64,000 nucleotides of DNA from Acanthornis magna (Eukaryota; Chordata; Aves; Passeriformes; Acanthizidae), in the NCBI GenBank assembly GCA_036785705.1, contig JAWUZG010000084.1, positions 13,529,501-13,593,500 of the forward strand, in the 5' to 3' direction. The notes below the pieces were generated by a model. It had not been told where the DNA came from. It saw nothing but the letters and a program-made list of their open reading frames with translations, and ran no database searches. This document shows positions 20,701 through 34,700 of this stretch, piece after piece (within the stretch, counting starts at the first letter, position 1; each line of letters starts with the position of its first letter). Position numbers and translations under genes: made by a program.

Positions 20701-23700
20701 AATCCGGGGCAAATCCTCAGCTTGTTTAATGGAACATGAGTGGCAATTTCCTCCTGCCTTACCTGCCCCTTTAGAGAAGGGAGGACTTGCATGCAGAGCA
20801 GATTACACCACAGACAACAGCCAGAAATCAGCACCCTTCTGCTGGGCACAGGCACCAGTTACTGAACAGCTAAGGTGTCACCAGGGAAAACAGGACCTCA
20901 GCTGCTGCAGCTCAGCAGGGACACATCAGGAGAGACGCTGCTGAGGAGATTCCTTTCACAGCCTGCAAGCAGCAGAGGCGCCAGGTACATGAGGCTCTTC
21001 CCCAGCCCTCAGGAATGCAACCACACTTGGTGTCCTTTAGACAAAAATTCAGGCTGAGACACCCCGGTCCTGTGCTGGTGGAGGACCAGACACACTTCAT
21101 CAGTGCTCTTGAAGTACTTCAACAACAAAATTATGCAGAAACACTGCTGCCTCCAGGTGATTCCCAGTCTTGTTCTGCCACTTCTCCATTAAATTCTTCA
21201 TTAAATTTCCCAACAGCCACCCATTGTCTTGAGCTCAAGCCACTCCTGGCCAGCTGCAAGTTTTCCTCAGCCACTTCAGTGCCCTCTTTGTGCAAAGGCT
21301 AAAAATCCCATGACAATGCCATCTCACCTGGAGTACCACAGGTGTAAGCTCAGAGAAGTGCGCAAGAGCCTCACCTTTGTTGATCAAGATCCTTTGTCTT
21401 GAAATCTGCCTCACACAAAAATTCATAGCCTTATGTTGTCCTCAGATTGCTCCCCCAGTATACACATGCACAGAACAAGTATCAAACCACAAGATCAGAC
21501 TGCCCAACCCTTTTCTCCTCTCCCCTTTCAAGGGAGAAAGTTCTTTTTGGTAAAACACTCACATTGTTTACTGAATACATGCGGTAAACAGTGATTTCTC
21601 CTCCAGCTGAGCCAGCAAGTTCTCGGCAGCACCTGAAACCTCCTCAACCAAAGGGCTGGATACAACTGCTGGGGGCATCCAAGAAGTTCAAGCGTCTTTT
21701 CCTCATCCCAGAAAATTCCCCTCCAATATTTTGAGAACTGGGTACCACTATCTCATCTCCATAATGTTTTCTGGGCTACATGTTAGCAATGGGATCAGCA
21801 GGAAAAGCTTTACCTTACTATTCTGAACCTGCCGGATGCACTTAAAAAACAAAAAAAGTTTGCAAATATTAACAAGTAGGAATGAGTATGAAAAGGATTT
21901 CTAGGCACCACAACTCCCTGTACAAGCCTCTGTGTGGCTGATGCTGTATCGGTTTTGCCCAGCAGGGATGCATGGACAGTTTGACCTTTCTGCGAATGTT
22001 CAAACAACAAACAGAGCCGAGGCAGGTTGGTGAAGCCAAATTCCAAGAAGATGGTTAACCCATTCTCTGCCTCCCAGAGAGGAAAATTGTCCTGTGCACA
22101 GGTGTGTGACACTTGGTTACCTCTCACCTCTTGATCTACTTGCTAAGAGTGAGGGTAAAGGTAAAAATTCACTCCTTCCTGTGAGCTAAGGAGGTGTTGG
22201 CTGTGCTGTGCAAAACACCTTTCCTGAAATACCAGCATAACCTATGCACTGCAAAAGGGTGAAATCCATGCCCTGGATAGAGATACCTCTTGACTGCCAG
22301 ACCATTGAGGGGAACACAGGTAAAGTCTTGAATCCCAATAGCACCACTCTCCATCCCAAAAGAAGAAAGGATCGGTCTGAATGTACAAGAATTCCAGAAT
22401 CTAATACAAGATAGCAGAAATATCCTCTCCTTTTCTCACTCAGAGGGGACAATCACAACAAAATACTATAAAAGCCTCAGATTTCTACAAGACAGAAAAT
22501 TAGAGAATGTTTTGAGCAGCCACAAGCCTTGAACTGCTCCTCCATAAAATGGGGTAACACTGGCACCTGAAGGGCACCTGTTCCTGGCACAGCTTAGTGC
22601 AAGGAACAATCAAAGCAAGGAACAGCATTTGAAGCAAAGCTGGAAGCAGATGCTTGAGAGGTGTTTTTGTTCAACATGTACAACTGTCCTGAGAAATGCA
22701 GAATTACTGGAGGAGGGTTGTTGGGTGGGGTGGGATATTCCCCTCTTTGACAAAAGCTGTCACTGAGTCAGAAGCCCACAGCAGGAACAGTGATGTGGGA
22801 AATAAAAGAAAATTTTGTAGCTGTCTTCAGAAAACATGCAGCAGAAAATCCTTAGTTTTCAATCTGACCAGCTCAAGACATCTATTTCTTAACAAAACAT
22901 CACAATCTCACACATTCTAATATTCAGCTATTACTCCAAATCAGCAGTTTCCCAAATCAGTAAGTCACTAGAATCAGTTAAGCATCTTGCAAAATCACAT
23001 CAGAACTGAGAGCAAGTTTCTTCAGCTTGCCATTGGCAAAGACCTCAAGGGATCCAAACCAAGGCATTAATTAATTAATGACCCCCAGCTCTTGCAAACA
23101 AACCAATCAATTTTCCTTCCTCTGTCACGGGAATAACAGCTGGTTTTTGCAGCGATATACAATGCCACTGCACTCAGTGAGCTCCACTCTGCTGCTTTAA
23201 AGAAAAAGCAGGAAGTCGGAACAGAAAATTCCTAGGGAGAAACTCTGCTGAGACACAGCAACTCCCAAACTCATCTAGACTTCCTGCTAAAACAATTTCT
23301 TGCCCAAATGAGAGAGACTTTCTTCCCTCCCCTCCACCCCATTTTCTCTCTCTGCAGGTGTCCCCAAATACCTCGAGCAGCAGGACAGTGTTGCTCCCCT
23401 TCCCTGGAGCCAGCAGTGTATTCCACAGCAAAAAGCTAGCGGAGAAGGAACACTGCCACTGTAAATAGAGGATCAGAGCTGGTCAAAGCGAGGAGGTGTG
23501 GTTTGCACTGCTCCCTACACATCTCAGCCCCTTTTCAACACAGCCTAGTAGCCCTCAATTCAGAAAGCAGCACAAGAAAACCTGCCCTTGAGCTTCCAAG
23601 GTAAATTCCTTGTAATCCTGCCTTGCACACGGCTGGGAAGGAGGAGGGCTTGTTTCTGAGCTGCCTTAGGCAAGAGGGGAAGAAGGGGTAAGAAACCAGA

Positions 23701-26700
23701 TGATCCTCTTCTCACATTGAACTTACCTTCCCTGAGAAACTCTAGCTGCACTCATACTTAGCTTGCTGCCTACAACCAGGGAAAGGCTAGAAACCACCCC
23801 TGTGAATCCTGCCTCAAGCTTAACTCCACTTTTTACAAAGCTGGCAACCTGTTTCACAAAGTGAAGCACAGAGAACTTAGGAAAAGAGAAAAGCAAAACA
23901 TAAGATGACAGGGCAAGGAGCAGATTTCCAAAGCATCATAAAACACACACCAGGGATGGGGTGCACATCCCAGGACTATCTCTCTAAAGCAGCCAGAGAT
24001 GCCACGCTCTATCCTGCCACTGAATCCCACAGCATCCCCAAAAGGAAGCAAAGCCGGCCCTGCCTGCTGACAGCTGGAGATGCTGATGGGGATTTTTTTG
24101 CTCAGTGCCAGCTCCAGAGTCTTCAGGCAGCATGAAGATGCTCTCAGTTGTGTCAGCTCCCACTAGTTAAGCCTGAGGTCTTCTCAGGAAAGGTGACAAA
24201 GGAAAGGAAAAAAAGAGAGTATTGGGACCCTGGCAGGCTGGCTCTTCATCAACTGCTGTGCCCTTTTCTCACCTCTACCCCAAATGCCTCTTTGTGTCAG
24301 CTCTCAAGGGTAATATTTGCCCAGAAAACAAGCTTTGCCATACAAGTCATGGGTGGGAAAGCCTACCCTCTACAGAGAGGGAAACCCCCTCTTTACCCAA
24401 ATTCCCACTGAGAAGGCTCCACCTGGTACCTGAACAGCAGAGACCTCATGAACCTGCAAAGAGAGGAGCTCCAAACAGCCCCATTCTCCCAGCAACAAGC
24501 AAATGGGACTTGCAGAAAGCAAAGCTAAAGACGGGTTCTTCCCAATTATTTTAAGATGGTTATTTCAAAACCCAGAGTAAAAAGTGGACATGAAGCCTAC
24601 TACAAACCATTACAATTGTCTTTACTACAGGTTTAACAGGGCCAGAGAGCTCCTCTGAGCCATCTGGGAAGGTTCTGTGCTAGCAGAGCACAGCTCTGCT
24701 CCACTCAGAGCACAATGATCGCCTCTGCATTCCTCACAGGCTCAGCTTTGCCTCAGCTGCAGGACCCCAGATCCCTCGGGGCAGGCTCCAACAGTGGAGC
24801 TGTGGCAATAAAAACAATAAAACCAAATAAACCCATACCAAGTGAGGTATCTGCCTCCAAGCAGGAGAGTTTACTCACCACTTAGTTCACTGTTGCTGCA
24901 GAAGTCTCACTTAGCACTGACCCATGGTCTTGGCTGGGATGCTGCTCAAACAGCACAACGAGGAAACAGCTTTCCTGCACCTTGCATCCTGTCCTGTCTC
25001 TAATCTCCTCCTGGGGTTCTTTATAGAACTTTATAGAACAGTTCTTAGTACTGACCACAACAAAAAAGCTTATAAAACACACAAAAACCCTCCAAAACCC
25101 CCACGCTTTGGAGGCACATTAATGAAGCCTTAGTGTTACATGGATAAAGGTCAGGAAATACAAAAAGTTATGGTTCCCATAGTAATGCTAATTCGACCAT
25201 ACTGCACATCCTGTGTATTTAGTGGTACACATTGAAAAGAAAAAGGCTTCATCTAGCAATGCTTGAAAGGTTTTTGATTTGGTAAAGACACTTGAATACC
25301 ACCCCCCACACGCAACATTTATTGTTCAGAGCAGTGGATTTTCAGATCGAATTGGATTAAGCCACTCTCAGCATCACTACAGCTCCCCATATCTAGGGCA
25401 ACAGCAAGAGCTCTCAAGCATGATTACAGACTGAACATTATTTGCCCAGCCTGCATAAAGGGATCCAGGCGTCAGAGTGGCTTGAGTCACCAAATCCCAG
25501 TCGGCGTAGATTCTGCACTTGGATGCAGCAGGGACTTGGTAGGGAGATAGGGGAGACAATAACCAACCAAGCCTCCCACACCCGTAACCAGTAGATGTTA
25601 ATCCATTCCTATAAACACTCATTTATTTGATATACACTTATTTATTGAGATATCCTGCCTAGCATCCCACCTCACAAGTCTGGGAACAGGTGAACTACAG
25701 CCACAGTGACCTTTCTCCTGCACAAATCCGTATATTGCTCTGCTCTCTCAGCTCTGAGGTCTTATCTTCATGCTTTGCATAAAGCCCACACCACTCTTAT
25801 GAGAGGGAACAACTACAAGTGGTCCATTTGCATTTAGCAGCTTCAACTAAGCAATCAGATTTGCATAGGAAGCGAAAGACTCTGTACCATAGGAAATTCA
25901 TTAAATCAAAGGGGTTTGAGAACCTCTACTGGAGCAGAGGATTACTCCTCTGGCTAAGCATCTGGGAGAAAGGAAAGGTAGAGCAAGCATCTTGCAAAAT
26001 CCTTGAAAAGGCAAAGAGGGTAAGGAAGAAGGAAGCTCTCAAGCACAGGAGCAAAGTATGCAACCGAAGAAACGTGTACCTTTGGGGGGGCACCCACATG
26101 TTCCTTTTCCCCTCCAAAAAATCTGAATTTTTTTCCTAGTTCCCATGATGTCAGACAGAAGGACACAGTTCAGGACACCAAATATCTCAGAACTTCAAAA
26201 GCAGATGGGGAAGAGAGAGATGCTGCTGCTGAAGAGGTTCTCAGCCCTGCTAGACAGAGGGGCACCCACACAGCCCTGCTTGGAGGGCACCAAGCTGATG
26301 GAGCTGCCATGGAGCAGCATCCACACCAGAGTCTGCAGCAGGACACAGGAACAGGGACACACAGCAGAAGTCCTGCTGCCCACAGGGTTACTGTTCCTTC
26401 ACTCACACTCCTCAGCCTCTTGCTGCCACCACCCCTTGGGGTACACTCACCTTCCCTATTGGGCTGCAGCATCAAGTTTCCATGTTTTAAAGAGGCTCTG
26501 CCACCCTCCCCGCAGCTGAAGAGTCTGGTTATTCCTCCAAGCTGCACAAATTCCAGTCAGCGTCTAGCCACACCTGCCAAGGGTAACAAGGTTTTGGTCA
26601 TGCTTTATCTTATCTAAGCAATGATGACGCTTGTCTTTCTTCTTGGGCAAAGCTCAGTAGCTCAGCACCTGCCAAGGAGGGGAGCTGGGCAGAGGCCAGG

Positions 26701-28634
26701 AGCTTCAGCCTGCAGCAATTCACTCCAGAGCAGGATGGCTCTGCTGGCCTGCCTCTTCCACCCCACAAAAAATGGGAATTTTGTCCACAAACTAGGGCTG
26801 TGGGGAAAATAAGGCTCAGCAATATTTACACTTCTCATCTCACCTTCAGCACAGGCACACAGCTCACCTTCCCTAGACGCAATACAGACCCACTGCTCCT
26901 TGTCAATAGAGAAAGCAGTTTTTACAGGGAGTCAAGACCACTTGTCTGGAGAAAAGGCTTCAATATCTGTCATGCGGTCAACCTGCAGATCATCTAACAC
27001 TTCAGTTGCCAGTTGGAGATGAGATTGGTTTCCTCCTCTTCATTTTCCAGAGGGGAGAAGAGGGGAAACTGAGGCAGGTCAAAGTGTTACTCTCACAGAT
27101 GTTATGCTGAATGAGATAGATAGGAATTCAGCTACTGCAAAAGTGAGGGCCACCAGGTTCCAGTAGGATGTGTTAGATTTGTCTCCCTGCACTTGCACCT
27201 CTGCCCAGCTCCCACCATGCTCAGCCAAGGGTTTACAGCTAGCCTGCAAGCCTGCTGTCTCCTTCATATCCTCCTTTTCCAGAGGCTGGACTCACCTAAC
27301 TATACCCTAGCACAGCTGAAATTTTCCCAGAAGGTTTGCTTTCCACAGCCTAAATGACGTATTTAGACATTGCACCATTTTATTTTTAACACGACACAGC
27401 TACCAGTTCTACTCCTCCAAAGGTCTGCAGATATCCTGCCTGTAATTCATTGGAAGAGCTTGAGGTAGGAAGCAATAAACACAAGTAGATACCGTTACCT
27501 TTATTACACAACTACAACAATGAGGCTTTTTTCAAGCCTTCTCTGCACTGCTTTACTTTCATCCAGCACAAGTGCTAAAGGCTAATTCTTTCAAAAAGCT
27601 GTAGGATAGGTCTTAAGAGCTTTCTCCTTTTTCATAGTCTCATCTCTCCAGATACACAGGTTGTCTCAGCCCGTGATACATCGCCTGCTGTGAGCAGGGA
27701 CATCTTTGCATCTGCCAGGATCTTACCACCAACACAAGCTCAAGCCAGCCCCAAGCCCCCACGGTGCTGGACCACCACAGCAAATCTCAGGAGGTTCACG
27801 GCTGCCAGGCACATTTTCAGAGGTCTCCTGCCATCCCCAGAACAACACAAGCCTTTCCTGCAGGGCTTTCAGATATGTGTAATCCTCAGACATCCTTCTG
27901 AACCAGGCAGTCTCTTCCACATACATGGGGCCAGTAACTGGTGCAGAAAAGGGATGCAAAGTCTCGTACCAGCACAGAGATTGAAGTTACAAAAGCAGAG
28001 GCAAGAGCTCCTCCTTCAGATGACATCTCTGCTAAATTGACTGCAATCACACACTTCACTAGATAGAAAGCAGGGATGTTACAAGCCTCCTTGCTCTCAG
28101 TCTTTTTACTTGACAGATTTTCCTCTAGTTATGCCAAGCAGATAAGAAGACCGTACACTTCCAAAGAATTATACAATATTCATTTCCTCCAAAACAAACC
28201 TATGATTAAAGCCACAGTCTCTACCAGCACAAGACAGTATTTTTTCCTGCTGCAGTGTTCTGTGACACACAGTTGAGAGAAAAGCATTTGGTTAAAAACT
28301 CCACAGGACTTCCCAATCATGTTACCCCAACCTGAAAAGAGCACAAGAAAGCCTCCCATGGCTCCAAACTTCATTTGAGAGTCCACAGAACCACAACCCA
28401 CCCACAATGTACAACTATTTCTGGTGTTGTTTTATCCCAAAGCTCACAATATTCGTTATTCTACTTGAAGCACCCAGGTCCCGCAGTCAGCTGAAATACT
28501 GAGATTCAACTATGCCTGGCAGTTTATACAGTCATGCAGAAATCTCTAAGGCAATCAGAAATCAGCTGGAGAAGGCAAATTAAGAACATCATTAAAAAAA
28601 AACCAAACAACAGTTTATGTCATTCCATGGTACC

Positions 28635-28650
28635 TTTTTTTTTTTTTTTT
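28635..28650. repeat. T16 homopolymer
   Basis: Run of 16 T on plus, in CRACR2B intron 1. No flanking SINE body was recognised. Confidence 0.95.
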
Positions 28651-29988
28651 AATGTCTGGCTGATGGTATTTAAAAGCTTAGCATTGGCAAACCTTTTGAA
28701 CATATGGCCAGAGGAGAGCACATGGTGCTCCTTGCCACAGCAGAAGCACATGGGAATACTTAGTAAATCCACCCCAGTTCTCCTTGCACAGCTGCAGAGG
28801 TCAGGTTTGCTTTGCAAAATGTTCATTCGGGCCATGCAAAAGGAGAGTCTTCTTGGCATCAGCCAAGTAATTAAAGGCCCAGGATGCTGGATGAGGAAAA
28901 GAGAACATTGCTAGAAAAATATTAGGAGGGGTAAACAGGACATACACAGCTCCTCCCTTTCAAGCTGCTGGGCTAGGGATACCTCCAAGGATACACAATG
29001 ACAAAGGACAGAAACTCTTACTAATTGTTGCAATTCTGCCAGTCAGGTAGGACAACAAATGAATCATTAGGGATTGGGACGTACAAAGTAAACCAAGTAT
29101 TTCCACTTCAGACTTTACAGGAAAGCAAGCCAAGGCATCTGGCAGGAAAGAGAGAGATGCTGCTCCGCTCAGTGGAAGATGACACATTTTCTGCAGCTGA
29201 AGTTTCTCGTCACTGTCCTTAAATCCAAGATGAGCTCCTGCAAGCAGGGGAGGAGGGAGGATTCAATCTCCAGAGCAGCCTTATGAAATCAAAAAGATTT
29301 AGACAGTGAGTAGCTGCATTATGGAAACCGAGCCTAGTTTGCTGTACATAAGGATCGATAACCTCAAAGCTCTCTGACCATGAAGAACATTGTGCATGGA
29401 GCTGAGTCCATGTGATTTCTGTTGCTGTCAATTGTCCTCATCCCATTAATTTATTTTCTGAGGCTTCCTGGCAAAGTCACGAAGAACAGCAGTCCCCCAG
29501 CACTGTCTGTGTGCTGCTAAAGACAGCCCCACGTGGAGCCCTCCTTTGCAACACCATCTTCAGGTCAGTAGACAGCAGGGTCTTGATTCATCAGATGCAT
29601 CAAATTGGGGTGTGGGGGAGAATTTTTCCTGTCTGATGGTGACAAAACCACCGAGCAGACCTTCCAGTTGGACAGTTCATACTACCCACTGTAGCTTGCC
29701 ACAAGAAGCCAAGAGAAAAGTGGTTCTCCAGGGAATGAGAATAGTGTTTGCCCAGCAAGGTACCTTCAGAGACATCTTATACCATCTTATGAAGGACTCT
29801 AAAATTTTATGTCTCAGGCCTCACATCAGTCTCTGTGGAACAGGGTGTCCTGGCAGAGAGAGGATTCTTCCACACCAGCTCACTGCAGCTTTTCAGAAGC
29901 TCCTCTGGACCACCTGAATAGGTCAGTGAATGGACAGACTAAGATTATCTGCTTGATCCAGAAAAGCAATTTCTATAGCCCTCAGGAG

Positions 29989-30010
29989 ATGTGTGTGTGT
30001 GTGTGTGTAT
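29989..30010. repeat. Short GT/TG microsatellite
   Basis: About nine uninterrupted TG units on plus, in CRACR2B intron 1. Confidence 0.95.
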
Positions 30011-31161
30011 TTGTATTCATCTACATATAACTACTTAGATGATCCTCAGAAACAAATGTACCTCTAGAACATGGAAAATGAGATACAATTGCCCCTGAGC
30101 CTGCAGAAGGCAAAGCTAGAAATTAAAGTTTTCTAAGCACCCCTTGATGCAGAACAGCCATCATGTTCATCAGAATAACCAAGAACTCAACAGGTCACAA
30201 CTAAGCAAGCAAGCAAGCTGTGTTTGGATTATCCTGCCTCCTCAGGATATCCCTGAGCACAGCCATCTCCCTGTGTCTGAGGCTGGTCTCTTTTCCCTTC
30301 AGCTGTTTTCAGGAAGTCCTACAGGAAGGACTTAGGTTCAACACACAAGTTCACTGAAGTGCATCCCATGCGCACAAGATATTAAAGACGCCGCAGCCTT
30401 AGGAGACGGAAAGCTCTGGTATTTTTTTCCTTCCAGAGAAGGAGAAGCACCACCAACATAGCTGCCATAGCTACTTGCAGCACCTTTATATGGTGCGGTG
30501 CAGCGTCATCTGCACCCGGACCATGTCAAGAAAGAATATTCCCTGAACAAAGCATGTTGAAAGAAAGTAAAAGAGAAAACAACAAGGTCTCCGCTCAGGT
30601 CCAACATGCAAGACCAAAGTTCTGTGACCTCATATCAAAAGAGCCTGCAGATTTCACAGCGACGGAGGAGGAGAGAAGGCAAGAGAGGCAGCAGGTCCCC
30701 AGCCCGGACCCCACCAGGGCAGCTCTCCCCATCCGTGGCACGGCCACAGCTACGCCTCAGGAGCGCTGTGCGTGGGGAAGGCAGCGCTGCACAGGAACGC
30801 GGATGCTCCGTACCTGTCCGTCGCCGGCGAGGGACTCCGGCAGCTGGGGCCGATTCAGGTGTGTGGCTGTGGCCAGGAGAAGGCTCCACAGCACAGAGGG
30901 CCCCGCAGCCCTCCGCTGCCCTCTCCCCACAGCCGCAGGGCAGGCGCGGGGTAGGCCTGTGAGGCGAGCGTGAAGGCGCCGGCGGGGCCCTTCGCTGGGG
31001 CAGCCGCTCCCCAACACCTCGGCTGCGGGTCCCTGCCGGGAAGAGCCGGCAGCCGTCCCGGGGAGGGGACGGGACCGGCCCGGGGCTCCGCGCCCTCGCC
31101 CCCCGCTGCCGCTGGTGCCGCTGCCGGCGCTGCCGCCTCGGCCGCCCCTCACGGCGCTTAC

Positions 31162-31420
31162 CTGGCCCGGCGCGGCGGGAGCGAGCGGCACCTGCGGCCG
31201 CCCTGGCGGGAACGGAGCCGCCGCTGGCGCCGGGGCGGCCCCAGCCGGAAATGAGCGGGGCCGCGGGCGGGCGGCCGGGCCGGACCAGCCGAGCGGGCGG
31301 GCGGCAGCGGCAGCAGGACCGGGCCCCTCCTGCCCCTCGGGATAAGCGGCACTGCCCCCGCCCCGAGCCCCAGCTCCGCCGAGGGCCAGGAAAGCCGCGC
31401 ACCCAGCCCCGCTCGCGGCC
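31162..31420 (-). other. CRACR2B: Putative CRACR2B 5' exon (mostly or wholly noncoding)
   Basis: The 3' border is the donor at 31161 (CAG then GTAAGC on minus). The 5' border is a guess inside the CpG island. Spliced to exon 2 at 13170 it would give the 5'UTR. In one frame (from an ATG at 31352) the exon is open and joins in frame to the open part of exon 2 upstream of the ATG at 13127, so a long Arg/Pro-rich N-terminal extension is formally possible, though its composition argues against it. Confidence 0.5.
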
Positions 31421-31591
31421 ACTCCCCCGGCGGAGCCGCAGGCAGCGCCCGGGCAGCCCTATGGAAAAAGGATCCGTTTCACCGATTAACTGGGCAGAGC
31501 TGGGGGTTTTGTTACTTTGCAGTCATCAGAGGCTAAGAAATGTTTGCTCTAGCAGCTGCATGCTATAATGCTAATTACTGCACTTGTCCCC

Positions 31592-31601
31592 GTCACGTGA
31601 C
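31592..31601. promoter_or_regulatory. Palindromic GTCACGTGAC E-box (CLEAR-type)
   Basis: A perfect 10-bp palindrome with a CACGTG core at the distal edge of the CpG island, roughly 0.2 kb upstream of the presumed CRACR2B transcript start. The sequence equals the consensus reported for TFEB/MITF-family and USF sites. Function is inferred. Confidence 0.45.
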
Positions 31602-31769
31602 AGCACATAACAAAGTCTCTTCTAAAGTTTCCTGCTGTCAAAAGCTTGGACGAAGAGGAGTCCGAGCCCTGCAGCGCCCACGAGTCACACGCAACGACAA
31701 ACCCCAGCGTGCGCGGGGCTCTTGTCCCTGCTCCGGGGAATCCCAGCTGCGCAGCCCGGCCGCAGCTCC

Positions 31770-34700
31770 AGGGCAGCCATGGCCAGATCCCTGGGCTGGC
31801 ACCAAGGAAAGCCCTGGCTTTCCCACAGCCCAAGGGCCGGTGCTTTCCATGTGCTCCAGCTGGAGAGGAACCGGAGCAGACCTCGGTATCTGTCAGAATA
31901 GGCACACACACAACAGCCAGTACCATCTATTTCGCCAGCTGGGAAAAAAGTCTCCAGAGACAGGGGTCAGTTTCCTCAAGAGGTGGTCCGGTGTCGGAGA
32001 AGTTTCAGATTTGTGAGTAACTTTCTATTAACCCTTTCACAGCTGCCAAACACCGGCTATTCCCACAAGAGGGCGCTGGATTCCTCCTGGAAACCCGGGT
32101 CTACCGCAAAGCTCCAAGAAACAGAGGGTAGTAGCATTTGGGGCATTTTGGCTTAAGTCAATCAGAACTGGACCGAAATGCACTCGTTTTCCACCTCTAG
32201 GTTATTGCCCCCTTTATTTTGTATTGATGTATGTTTACCCTGAGAGGAATTTGAATGGGCTTGGGCCTAGCAAAACACACCCATTTCATACAGCACATCC
32301 AGAAAATATTTAATAGACCTTTAAACAGCAAGACAAGCAGACTACCACAGCCAGGTAAATATATTGAGAAAGTTTTTATTAGAAGATATATTTCTGCCAA
32401 AATAAATAGTTACATTTTCTTCAGCAAAACATTAGAAAATAGAAACAGGAGAAAAAAAAAAAGCATCAACAATTTAATACTGAACTTTTAAAGTGACTGT
32501 GAACACTACTTAGTGACATTGCCACGTAAATACATAACTTGTGTATGCTATTGCTGGTCTAGTTGCTGCTCTGACACCTGTAATTTCCACAGGATCTCCA
32601 CGTGTTGTGTGCTTAAGGGTCTTCTCAAACTCAGTGGCAGCAGTGGAGTCCCAGGACACGCATAGCTCAAAGAGCTGCTTTAGATGCTGTTTTCAAGAAC
32701 AAGAGAAAATCCCAGAAGGAAGAGGTATTTATTTCAAAATTACATTTCAAAATCTTCTGTTTGGAACTAGAGTTTCCTCCTGTGCAGGAGGGCTGATGTG
32801 GATCCACAGAGTGAGATGGATGCAGTTAGAGGCTGGCCTAGTGGAGCTGCCTGCAGGTTGGAAAAGGAGCAATGTCCCACCAGTGTAGTCAAGGAGAAGG
32901 AGGGAGAGGAGAGGGGAGTGAGTACTGCTGCACTCAGAAAGGCAGACACCGGAGGGACACGCAGGCCAGAGCTCCCTGCAAAGGCACAGGATGTGTTTGG
33001 CACAAACAAGCTGGCTGATGTGGCAGCCAGGTGAGGTGGTCTGTTCTCTCACTGATTTAAGAGGACAGAAACAAAGCTTGAGAAAACTGTTGGCAAGACC
33101 CTCTGACTTTGGCCACCCACCACATGTGGCATATGCTTAGTAGAAATGAACCCCCACAAGGGAAAAACACAGTTTCAGGTATTTCTCCCACAACCTCTTT
33201 GGCAAAAGTGAGAGTTCTTTTCTCCAAGGAAGTAGTGAATTATTAGATCATTTTTTAAAATTAGTAAAACTACTGGGGAATATAAAAGTGCTAGGGACAC
33301 CCCAGTGCTGGCAGACAGTAGATTCTCTTTTGTTCTCTGATCTGAGTGTTGCAGGTACCCAGCATTCCAAGAAGCCCATGAGAAAACAATTCCTAGATCC
33401 TATACATAGTGGTCAATATTTTCTCCTATCCCTTGAAAATCAGCTTGCAACAATATTAGCAGTAGGGCAGGCAGCAAACCAAACCAATTATACTACACAC
33501 TACTTGTGGGCCACAGAGCATGCCATAGGCACAGACTGTTGTACACAAAACAACTCTACACTGTTGTACAGGTTAGGGGCTGGTTAGATGCACAACAAGG
33601 TCACCACTAGCCTTGTTAAAAGTAGCAAGTAATAACACAGGAAGGAGAAAAAAAGGGGGACTCCTGAATGCACAGACCCTTTATGTGAAACAGTGGAAAT
33701 GGCAAGTGTGGGGACTCTTGCAGGAATCCAGTGAATACTATAAGGATCATTGCATGTGGACTGCAAGATGAATTATTGTCCAGGAACCTGACCTCTCACT
33801 CACCATACACTGAAGAGCAGACAGGCCCTGGCAACTGCCTGCTGGGCTGCCCAGCCACACATTTTGCTGAAGAAGGGACTGACAGCCACAAACGACCTTG
33901 TTCCTACGGACTTGGCAAGTGTAGTTAACCAGCAGTGGCTGCCCAGGTAACTTTGCATGCCATGAGGTACACAAAGAACAAGAGGTTGAACAGTTCCAGT
34001 GAGCACTACCACAATAAACCCCTCCATATCCAATCCAGAGCCTATCACAAGGTTTCCAGAGATTTCAAAAAGAGTGGGGTCTCATCTACATGAGGCAGAA
34101 CTGCATAACAAAAAGCCATTTACAAGCTGACACAGCCCTTATTCTACACCAGTGGGAAAGGTGATCTTCCCTAATTCCTTCTTCCTTTGCAATCTGTGAT
34201 GAATGAGCAGCAAGAATTTCAAGCAAATGGGTGAAACTTTTCAAAAGGAAGGTGATGGTAGTTTGAGGCATTTTTGACAGATCTGCAGTTCTTTTATCAG
34301 CGCTCAAATCTATAAAGCCAACAAGCTATCGGACAATAGCCATTGTATCACTTGGGGAACAAAAACAGGCAAAGAAAGGGTTAATACAGAGTGGTGTTTT
34401 CCCAGTATCCATTCACACCCTGCAAATTAGCATAGGAAAAATGCAAATTTCCTCTGTGAAGAGTTAGACCTTTAAAGCCAGGCTTTGATTTGTGGTTATA
34501 GTTTGAAGTGTACAAAAGTTTCTCATGAGAAGTTAACATAATAAATTAAACTACAGATGAGGTGAAACACAGAACAAAACTCAGGCCCTTTATCAGGCAC
34601 AGCTGTTGGTCTTTTGAAATCCATGAACCAGAATCCCCAGGCCTTCTGGATCACAGAACTGGAAGACAGTGGCATCAGCCCAGTCAGCACCAGACCAGTC

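Larger units (their letters stand above)
13171..31161 (-). other. CRACR2B: CRACR2B intron 1 (about 18 kb, inferred)
   Basis: Runs from the donor in the CpG island to the exon 2 acceptor. It includes a CR1 end at 13274-13335, the CpG-rich ORF-bearing block at 14488-14770, MIR-like relics near 17020-17100 and 17640-17720 and possibly 27030-27085, a T16 run at 28635-28650 and a short GT microsatellite near 29990. The longest open frames (for example minus 13517-14110 and plus 15245-15733) have no recognisable similarity and fit chance. Confidence 0.65.
30660..31760. promoter_or_regulatory. CpG island, probable CRACR2B promoter
   Basis: Very GC- and CpG-rich, most intense at 30960-31450. It carries a consensus minus-strand donor (CCAG then GTAAGC at 31161) and lies upstream of the CRACR2B coding exons on the correct strand, so promoter function is the simple reading. 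Long open frames here on both strands are expected from composition. Confidence 0.8.

Noticed and set aside
26145..26519. Plus-strand ATG frame of 124 codons with a Lys/Arg-rich start
   Set aside because: Considered as a small gene antisense to CRACR2B. No promoter, no recognised family, and the minus strand is equally open.
28635..28650. T16 and A16 runs as poly(A) tails of retrocopies
   Set aside because: No adjoining gene-like or SINE body and no flanking target duplications were seen.
30635..31402. Minus-strand open frame of 255 codons, Arg/Ala/Pro/Gly-rich
   Set aside because: CpG-island composition explains it. It runs across the strong donor at 31161 and has no domain-like sequence.
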